DNA of 64,000 bases. It comes from Anticarsia gemmatalis. Its lineage: Eukaryota > Arthropoda > Insecta > Lepidoptera > Erebidae. A program made the translations under genes and the position numbers. Positions 56,171 to 64,000 of the stretch are shown here, piece by piece. Below the pieces are notes generated by a model. It was not told the origin of the DNA. It was given only the letters and a program-made list of their open reading frames with translations, and searched no databases. The stretch lies in assembly GCF_050436995.1 (NCBI RefSeq), contig NC_134762.1, positions 9,756,167-9,820,166 of the forward strand. The letters run 5' to 3'. The first letter of the stretch is position 1, and the number at the start of each line of letters is the position of its first letter.

Positions 56171-57283
56171 AACAACTCGTCTGTCACTGTTCTAATAGAA
56201 ATGGAAATACCTAATGGAAATTTACAAAAGTTCCTATGTACAATCACCTATCGTATCACTTCAGTAAACACCTTCTCTACCAGTTCCTTGTGCCATAATG
56301 GGTCTGATGTCCTATATTCGATTCCCGGGTCACTTGATACCATCGTTACTTGTGTCCGAGCATTATCGATGCACTTAATCTTGATGGGGTTCGTAAAAAG
56401 TAGCAAGTTTACGACTTTTACGAGATCTGAAGTACTCGTAAAGAGTAATAAAAGTGTAATACTACGAGTGTTTTGTTTGATTTACTTTGATTGACTACAA
56501 ATAGTTGGAAACGATAAAGCGCGAAAACCTTCAATGTTATCTTAAATCGGATCTGATTTTATTGAGCTATGATTTAGCTGTTGAAAGAAACTTTTGTATA
56601 GGCCTGTAATCGATACTTGTGAGGCAGAACTGTAACTGTTGAAGAGTGGCTTTTCAATCGATGGCATACCAATGACCTGACTGGCTTTTTGTTTATTTAA
56701 TCTATATCCGTATTGTCAACTTTAAAGCATTGCGGGTACATTAGTAAGTAATTAAGTACTCGTAATGCTTTAAACAATTGTGTTTCTTTGCTTTTTTACT
56801 ACTATAGCAGCCTTGCTCTTTAAAGGAGTTACCCGTTAATCTTCTAACAACATTAAATAAAACAATTGTAATTGTACAAATAACAAGAATTTGGCAATAA
56901 GTCCGCCTTTAGACACTTTTAGAGAAGTTTAAAATTAATCAGTTCTGCAATTTCAAAGTATAGAATTTTAAGTCAAGTTATTTACTAAGTGATGTAACAT
57001 TCTTCACCCCAAAAACATATACGATGACGTCATCACTTCATAACGTAGCCACCTGGCTTAGTTCGTGCAGCTAAGTGTGTAACTAACATGTAAAATTAAT
57101 CTCTCATTAGAGTTAATATATGAATTAGCCTACTTTCGCTGTGTACGCATAATCCTGTATTAGGATTATACTAGCTGCGGCTAAGTAGCCTTTGCATTAG
57201 ATTATAGTTGAAGAGCTTACAACAAGTATTTGTGTGTTGAACTACTTTAATAGCGACTTTGCTGTGTATTTCTTCCCACTAGC
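56171..57283. other. No gene recognised
   Basis: The plus frame at 56102-56494 (130 codons) starts inside the S4 SINE and has no known domain. The rest is AT-rich. Confidence 0.35.
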
Positions 57284-57459
57284 GACCATCGGAATAAAAC
57301 AATGGAGGATATAAATGGTTATAAGTTATAATCAAACTCATCGTTTATTTCGTAAACGAATTTTTAAGCGTTATTAACGCTTAAAAATTCGTTTACGAAA
57401 TAAACGATGACTTTGATTTTACATCCTCTATGGTAATTTTTGTGATTGCTTCAATGGTC
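57284..57459. repeat. Foldback with 73-bp perfect palindrome core
   Basis: 57338-57373 and 57375-57410 are exact reverse complements (36 bp, one-base spacer at 57374). Outside the core the inverted similarity continues (GGAGGATATAAA.. against the inverse of TTTTACATCCTCTATGG) out to GACCAT / ATGGTC, with a 17-bp gap in one arm. Probably a foldback MITE or a recent template-switch product. Confidence 0.9.
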
Positions 57460-58124
57460 CAGTCCTATTTCCGTTTCAAATAATACTTTGAAACCGATAT
57501 TTTATACAATAACCCACAATTGATTGGTAATCAATCCGAAACTTAAAAATATTTGGCCTATTTTAAGCCCCTTCTAAATATGAGACGCCTTAAAGTGTAT
57601 TAATTCAACGTGGCTGCCAGTATTCTGGGTACGTTACTCCCCTTAATTTTATTATAGTAAATATTTAATTATTATAGTTTAATTTTGATTTTTTTACAAT
57701 TAAGTTTAGAAGTGAGTTAAATTTTGTCATATTTATAAGCGGTTATTTTGCCAAAGAATAAATATAATAATATTTCAAGTACTTGTTTGTCAAACGCATC
57801 ACCACATTACTGGCTCTATCTGACTTTCAAATCAGATAACCAAACCGTAAGTAGTCAAAATATAACAAGAATGTACTAAACGTAAGTAAGATCTCGGACT
57901 ATTCTAACGAGCAAGTCTGCAGTCCACTCGGTTGACGCCCGACCTGTAGTCAGCTCATGAAATACTAATTATTTCTCTGCACTGCGTACTAAGTAACGAG
58001 GAAACAAACACTAACTGGATGTGCTCGGTTAATGGTCGTATGAGGTTTATCTGTAGCATACTGAGAATTACTATTGTCGGTGTTGCATGCATTTCAGATA
58101 ATAGGGGAATAGGATTTTGGGATA
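57460..58124. other. No gene recognised
   Basis: AT-rich; nothing recognised. Confidence 0.4.
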
Positions 58125-58310
58125 CTGTAGCTCGATTCTCTACAATCTCTACTATTATCGATTACTGACAACCGGCTTGTCATCAAGAAATTTTGTATAA
58201 AAATCTGATCAGCACCTCTGACGGGCGTCGTAGGAACTATTTTGGCTGTAAATTCTAAATGTCAAACTTTCGAGACGCGACAGTACCGACTGTACAGAAT
58301 CGCGCTACTG
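58125..58310. mobile_element. MITE, family CAGTAGCGC (second copy)
   Basis: The left CTGTAGCTCGATTCTCTAC and right GTACAGAATCGCGCTACTG ends are inverted repeats; the interior shares GACAA..GGCTTG, GAGCACCTCT-like and GTACCGACTGTACAGAA blocks with 37364-37509. Confidence 0.7.
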
Positions 58311-60731
58311 AAGAATGAAATTTGAACCAAAATATTTGTATCCCTTAGGTATAAAATTTTACGATTCTCATAATGAAAAAGTAAAAAGGGCTTAATTTAT
58401 CTTCTTTACCACAAATGATATAAAATACATACTTTTATGTGGGCTATAATACTCATTTCCTGTCATTGATAACTTACACAAAAGTCGCAAAAGTGTCTAG
58501 AAACCTTTGCAGAATACCTACCGTATTCCATCATTTTTATAAGTCCAAAAATATGGACGTTCTAGTGTTCGACGCTACTTAACATTTGCAATACATGTTC
58601 GATACTATCATACAAACGTAACTCAAACGAATATGATATTAAAAAAATACAGCGATATTATTTCAAAGTTCCACTTCCATTGCTCTATCTCTTTACTATT
58701 CATACATACAGCGTGTCCGTGGAAACGTAATGCACATGTAATCCTGCACGTGTAGTATTTGCATACAAATAAGATGTTTGTCCACTTTTCACTCCACGCC
58801 TCGCTTTGTTAGCCACGGGAGTTGACAGTGTCAGTTGTCTGGTTAGCATTTCGGCATATGACGTTGCCTACACCAATGGATATATTTTTCGGCCAGCCAT
58901 ATTTGATCCAGGTACCTTAATTATTATAAGACAAAAAAAAGTAGTAGTAGCAGTAAGTAACTACCTAGCCACCCAGCAAGTTTATTTAAATATTTTAATT
59001 AAATTATCAACTTTTTTCATACGCCTGTTATATCAAAAAATTAGGCAGTAAAATTTCTTAGCTAACTGTTATGAAATATTGAGTATGCACACATACGGAC
59101 TATTTAGAAAATATTTCGAAAAAAATTGAAATGCCCTAAAAGCTTAATACACATAATAGACAGATATTGCATACGATACCATTCAGACGACATAAACTAA
59201 AAATATAATATATCATGCATCAAAAATATACTTTCTACATTCTCTTGAAGAAAACTGACTTTATAATTTCCTCTACATATAAACTACAGTGTTGTATGTT
59301 CATAGCAAACAGTTTCTCAGTGCAATATCGCGTCGTATAATGTGACGGCCACCTGAGAGAGAATATTAATTTCCTGCTGGCAACACTGGCAACGCTGGCA
59401 ACCCGATCGTAGCACGGCAACACCACGGGCCAACTATACTTAAAGTTATGACACTTTTTATATATTTTTTGTATTTTAAAATAGTATGGAACTCCATACC
59501 TGGTTAAGATACGCTTTAAAAAAATATCTAAAGGTTCTTATATGTTTACACCAGGATGATATAATTTTATGTACATATAATCCAAAAGTAGCAAATGTTC
59601 TATTCATCCCGGAAATCGAGCCCGGTATATAATGCTACACAGTACATAAGCTAAATAATTATTTTACCTAGGTAAAGTAATCAGTAGTATTTTTTGCTGC
59701 CCTTGAAAGAATACAAAATCCTGACACTATTTAAAAGTCAAATCCAGAAAGTATCCTCAACTATCAATTTACAATTTCAGCCTTTTAGTTAAATAACCAA
59801 ACAAAAATGTTTATACACTGGAGTGTCCATTAAAATAAATCGGAGCACTCTAAATCGATGGGGTACAAATTGTCCCCAGTGAAAGGTCGCCGGCTCGAAG
59901 GGTTAACAATGAGGCACCATTATTTCGTGTGAATTGAATTGGCATAGACGATTTAACTTGCTTAAGCTCCGCGGATTTGTCGCTCCAATGACCTCCGGTC
60001 GATTCGACCCTCGCCTACAAAAAGCCGACTAGAATTTGTATAGCCTTTATGAGGGTTAAATGATTTTTCTGTCAAATAAAAACGCGTGAAGCTTTGTTGC
60101 TGTTACGGTTTTTTGAAAAGCGATACGGTTTTTTGTTAATTTTGGGATTCAAGGCCAATGAGTACCTACTTACTACTATTTTGTGTCGTTACTAGAAATA
60201 ATAAAAGAATTGTCAAGTTATGAGTTATAGGTTGTTTCGTAAGTAAAATAAGAAGAGCCCGGAAGACTTTTTTGAGGTTTGTCATAATCTTGGCATTAGC
60301 TTTTACATAAAAAAATAATATATATTTTTTTTTGTGAGTAGGGGTAAAAATAGATGGTTTCGCGTAAGGAAAGATTCTCATGACGAGGGATCCACACTGT
60401 ATTTTGATAAAAAAATCTGAATAACAAATGCCGTTGGAACCCTTAAAACCCAATAAATACAAAATAAATCGAACATTATTAAACTTTTCCTTATCAACAA
60501 ACAAATACATACTACCCGAATTCCCCATCTCACAATTTTCAACTAAATTTCCTTTAACCCTCAACCGCAAAACCGACAAACTGGATAATTGGAACAAAAC
60601 AAACTATCCGAAACCAATAAACACAATCAATTTTACGAAACTACCTGTTACTTTCATAGAAAAAATATGATAAGCTTGGGATCCCACGGCTATATATCAT
60701 GGCGATTGTCAAAAATATCAACGTGCCTCTT
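58311..60731. other. No gene recognised
   Basis: AT-rich. 59590-59640 may be an S3 head on minus (ATCCCGGAAATCGAGCCCGG). The 143-codon minus frame at 60166-60597 and an 80-codon plus frame overlapping it lack domains and are probably chance. Confidence 0.4.
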
Positions 60732-60755
60732 TTAGGGGCTGGGAGGAGCCCCTAA
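60732..60755. repeat. 9-bp-stem GC hairpin
   Basis: TTAGGGGCT, loop GGGAGG, AGCCCCTAA; followed by a second G/C-rich stretch (CCCTCCTTGGGGAGG) at about 60787. Confidence 0.8.
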
Positions 60756-62760
60756 GATTTATTTCATGGCCCTTTGAAGACGTATCCCTCCTTGGGGAGG
60801 AGTGACGAATTTATCCGACCGACTCCAATTGTTGAGCGCTCGGTGATAATTGGTGCTTTTTGTCCGCTGGTGCAATGGGGATATTTGTTGTTTTAGTGTG
60901 AGGAAGTTATGTTTTTGATATCGTGGCAAAATGTAATTAAATGGTATTAGTTTTATGTTTAAAATTGAAGCGATATATTCAGAAGATATGTTAAGAATTT
61001 ACTAATTTTGGCATTTTCTTAGTTCCATCGTTTACGTATGTATTTTCTAAAAAAAACTCTTTTTCTAGAATTGACATTTCACTGTCTCTACGTTTTACGA
61101 ATTCAAAGTCTTACATTTAAGGGTAGTAGAGTAGTTAACCTTAATATAGGGCACAAAATTCAAAAAGAACGAATATCGTTAGCACAATGTAAAACTATAT
61201 ATTTTTCATCCACTAATTGTCGTTATTTTACAAAAAAATATACTCTTTTTGTGTCAAAAACTATTATTCAAACCTCATGGATCAAATAGCGCGATAGATT
61301 TGAATATTTCAAGTATCGTTAGTCTAGTCAACATGATATATCACACTTCATTGACAAAAAAATGCATTCATAAAAATTTCAGGAACATTTTTTTAGTTTT
61401 CGGAAATTGTTTGTGTTGGAAATCGGACACCACGGAACCGCAGTTTGTTAAAAATGATATGTGGATAACAAAACTATTTTATATACCAGTGCAATGATAT
61501 ATTACTTAGTTGAAATTATGTTATAGTATATCTTCTATAATACTGATCACTTTCCAGTGCAATATTATGTTAACTTTTTAGGCTAGCTGAAAAGACGTGA
61601 TTCTATGAAACTGTTTCTTAAATTTATTCAATATTTTTTCACATTTGATTTTGTGTCTCTCAATACTCAATACATAGATAAAATATATGAGAATCGAAAT
61701 TAATTACATATGTTATCGGTAAGCGAAAAGAAACTAGGATAGTACCAGAATAATGCCTTTAGGTAATGAGACCTAAATTAGGTGATGATACGTAATTCTG
61801 AAAATTGAACTGATTGACTTTATCATTTTGAAAACTCAAGAAATTTTTCCAAGTAGAACTACAAAAAACCTGTACCATTTTATTAAGTTTTTACATCTGC
61901 GTCTAGATTACAACACTGATCCAACTAAAACAATTTTAAAATAGAAAGAAACAATCATTATTCCTGTCAACACATTTAAACCCATACAAACCAACAGACT
62001 ACTCTAAAGACATGCAAAACAAATCCAATACGGACACAAATATTCTCGCCGCCATGTTTTCTCCGTCACAAACAAAAAATGGTTAAATATTGCATACATT
62101 CCCTCCATGATGCATTGTTTAGCGATGTTAGTGAAGCACATTCGATATCAATTTGGCAAAGGAAACCGTGTCATCTGCGAGTCTTGCGCAGTTGTAAATC
62201 AAATATGTTATTTATCTTTAAAGGACGCTGCAGGAAACTTATTGTGCAAGTTAAAGGAGACAAGCGATTTTGTTGTTTTGGGTAATTTTATTTTTTATTT
62301 TTTTCCTCCTTTAGTGTTGCAATTTACGAGCAAACATCTTAAATATGATAGCTAATGAGTAGCAGAGAGATTCAGTTCATCCGTTAATCCAACAGAGAGA
62401 TAGCCCAATAACAAAAGTAGGTAGCAGTATAGTATTATATGTAGCATATACTAGTACATATATACCTGTTCTTACCTCCGAAAGGAAGGTTTGCAGGTCG
62501 AATAAGAAGAAAAAATGAGTAGAATGTTGATGTACAGTTAATGTAATCGTAACTTTTAAACTTTTGCTACGTGTTTATTATTAATAGGATACGTTGATTG
62601 AATTTGACAATGTCAAAATAACAGCTGATTTTTGCTTTTCTCTTCTCTTTTCCTTTAAAAGCAAAGAAAATATTAATAAAGAAAATATAAATAATATAAA
62701 TTTATAAAGCCAGTACAAGGCATCATAAAAGCTGAAGTAAAATTACGGATTTTTTCAAAA
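60756..62760. other. No gene recognised
   Basis: AT-rich; overlapping frames at 61038-61497 and 62079-62355 have no known domains. Confidence 0.4.
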
Positions 62761-63023
62761 ACATATATTTTAATAACTTCTTAGTGGCAGCCCTAAGGCG
62801 AAACCGCCAGAACGCCGTATATGTATAATATTTATAATAATATGAATCATGAAGAACCAAAGCGAAGCTGACAGAACGCGTTCGGATCCCTCGGCAACGC
62901 TCGGGCTTCGTGAGTGCGCCGCCGCGACGTCCCTGTCAACTGCTGACAGCCCGTCATTTTTGTATTGTGTTTTTGTATAATTTGTTGTAAATTTATTGTA
63001 AATTTGTATTTCTTTATTGTTGT
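62761..63023 (+). other. Probable 5' UTR of the zinc-finger reverse transcriptase element
   Basis: A less AT-rich leader (CGCCAGAACGCCGTATATG, GACAGAACGCGTTCGGATCC, GTGCGCCGCCGCGACGTCCC) followed by a T-rich stretch leads directly to the ATG at 63024. The element's 5' boundary is not determined. Confidence 0.4.
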
Positions 63024-64000
63024 ATGTCTAGTTTTAAGTGTACAAACAATGGCAGCAACTCGGAGGTAAGCACAAGTCAACCTTCCACATCGGATGAAGG
63101 TCTAGCCGTTTGCCCTTTCTGCCCCCAAGCTCGCTCCTTTAAGGGTGTGAGGGGTTTGAAGATACATTTGGGTCGAATGCATAAATCCCAAAATGTGTTT
63201 TCAAACTCCTCCACCTTGCAGTTAAGACAATCTGATACAGATATTATCCAAATTCCCTTTTGGCAAACATTAACAAAACTAAAAAATTCCGTTCCGGTTT
63301 TAAAAAGAATTCCCCGTGGCGCGAGGCCTTCCGTGGCAAAAAATTTGGCACAATGCATTGGCCTCGTCGTTCGGGAGAATTCTGTCACAGCTTGGAAGCA
63401 GCTTCTCACTTTCCCTTATAGAATACTACATATTCCCAATTTTCGATCCAACCAAAAATCTTTAACATCCCAAATTAAAGAAAACTGTCTTTTTTCGGCC
63501 CTTGATTTTGAACCCAAACTTTCAACCTTCAGCAGTAAATCAATTTTTAGTTATGTGGAATCAAAATTAAGGGAAGGTGATATAAGGGGGGCAGCTAGAC
63601 TTTTATTTAGCGATGATGTGGTGGCGCCTTGCTCTCCTGAAACACTTGCTGGTTTGGAGAGCAAACACCCGGTGCCAGGGGATGGTCTTTCCTTCCCAGA
63701 TCCACCAGACACTAATTCTGATTACTTAAGCATTGTAGCCAAGGACGTCATTATGGCTGTTAATTCTTTCAGGAGTGGCTCTGCCGGTGGCCTCGACGGT
63801 TTAACGCCGCAGCACTTAAAAGACCTGCTGTGTTCTACCGCCGGGGAGGCTGGCGATTCGCTGTTGAAGGAGTTAACGGCCTTAATTAATTTAATGCTCT
63901 CCGGCGGTGTGACTGATGGCATCATTGATATTTTGTATGGGGCCAATCTGTGTGCCCTACGCAAGAGCGATGGTGGCATCCGTCCCATCGCCGTAGGTTG
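63024..64000 (+). CDS. Zinc-finger reverse transcriptase of a non-LTR-type retroelement (partial, runs off the window)
   Basis: An uninterrupted frame of 325 codons from ATG at 63024 to the window edge with no stop, the longest intact protein-type frame in the plus strand. A Ser/Thr/Gln-rich start is followed by one C2H2-type finger (Cys30, Cys33, His48, His53; C-x2-C-x14-H-x4-H) and a segment of about 190 residues of unknown fold. Then come SAGGLDGLTPQHL (about 253-265) and DGGIRPIAVG (316-325), patterns at the beginning of a reverse transcriptase domain in invertebrate retroelement proteins; the catalytic FADD-type motif would lie beyond the edge. An N-terminal zinc finger before RT in one frame is typical of R2/R4/NeSL-like elements with a restriction-like endonuclease, but this clade is not certain. 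The open frame suggests a young, possibly active copy. Confidence 0.8.
   Translation, partial: MSSFKCTNNGSNSEVSTSQPSTSDEGLAVCPFCPQARSFKGVRGLKIHLGRMHKSQNVFSNSSTLQLRQSDTDIIQIPFWQTLTKLKNSVPVLKRIPRGARPSVAKNLAQCIGLVVRENSVTAWKQLLTFPYRILHIPNFRSNQKSLTSQIKENCLFSALDFEPKLSTFSSKSIFSYVESKLREGDIRGAARLLFSDDVVAPCSPETLAGLESKHPVPGDGLSFPDPPDTNSDYLSIVAKDVIMAVNSFRSGSAGGLDGLTPQHLKDLLCSTAGEAGDSLLKELTALINLMLSGGVTDGIIDILYGANLCALRKSDGGIRPIAVG

Noticed and set aside
56102..56494. 130-codon plus-strand gene
   Set aside because: Starts inside an S4 SINE and shows no recognised domain.
60166..60597. 143-codon minus-strand gene
   Set aside because: Leu/Phe/Ile/Lys-rich as expected by chance from AT-rich DNA; no domain, signal peptide or splice sites, and an overlapping frame on the other strand.
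63077..63988. Minus-strand frames of 110 and 88 codons
   Set aside because: Antisense shadows of the intact plus-strand zinc-finger/RT frame.

Overview
The window looks like a stretch of a moth or butterfly (Lepidoptera) nuclear chromosome. It is AT-rich and gene-poor, genes are split by GT-AG introns, and it is packed with repeat types I associate with lepidopteran genomes: short Helitrons of the Lep1 type with a (GTTT)n start, several tRNA-derived SINE families, LINE 3' ends, mariner-derived miniature elements and foldback MITEs. The species cannot be told from this sequence. Nothing bacterial or viral was recognised.

Layout. 1-25 kb: no recognisable host gene; Helitrons, SINEs, LINE tails and one foldback MITE. 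25.1-26.8 kb: a Helitron followed directly by a 5'-truncated, frameshifted LINE reverse transcriptase on the minus strand. 27-37 kb: mostly unique AT-rich DNA with hairpins and SINEs. 37.4-39.9 kb: a MITE, a Helitron and a roughly 2.06-kb terminal-inverted-repeat element that carries a (AAAAT)~69 microsatellite and a 165-bp foldback. 41-48 kb: Helitron, MITEs and two GC-rich inverted-repeat elements, plus a GC-rich patch near 46.1 kb that could be a first exon. 48.0-54.8 kb: the one clear host gene cluster. 55-62.8 kb: AT-rich, with a 73-bp perfect palindrome and another MITE. 63.0 kb to the end: an intact open frame of at least 325 codons, cut by the window edge, encoding a C2H2 zinc finger followed by the start of a reverse transcriptase.

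The gene cluster is four tandem minus-strand genes for small secreted cysteine-rich serine protease inhibitors of the trypsin-inhibitor-like (TIL) family. Each has a TATA box, a 64-nt signal-peptide exon, a phase-1 intron and an exon holding a complete ten-cysteine TIL domain; one gene has two TIL exons. The domains differ at the predicted reactive site (P1 = Gln, Leu, Ile, Ala, Leu), so the cluster probably covers several target proteases. The two rightmost genes share a 17-bp motif upstream of the TATA box. Mobile elements sit in every long first intron and in the spacers, and one mariner MITE may supply a polyadenylation signal.

The exon structures were joined by eye from splice sites, reading frame and paralogue comparison. 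Repeat-family names are by resemblance and not by database search.
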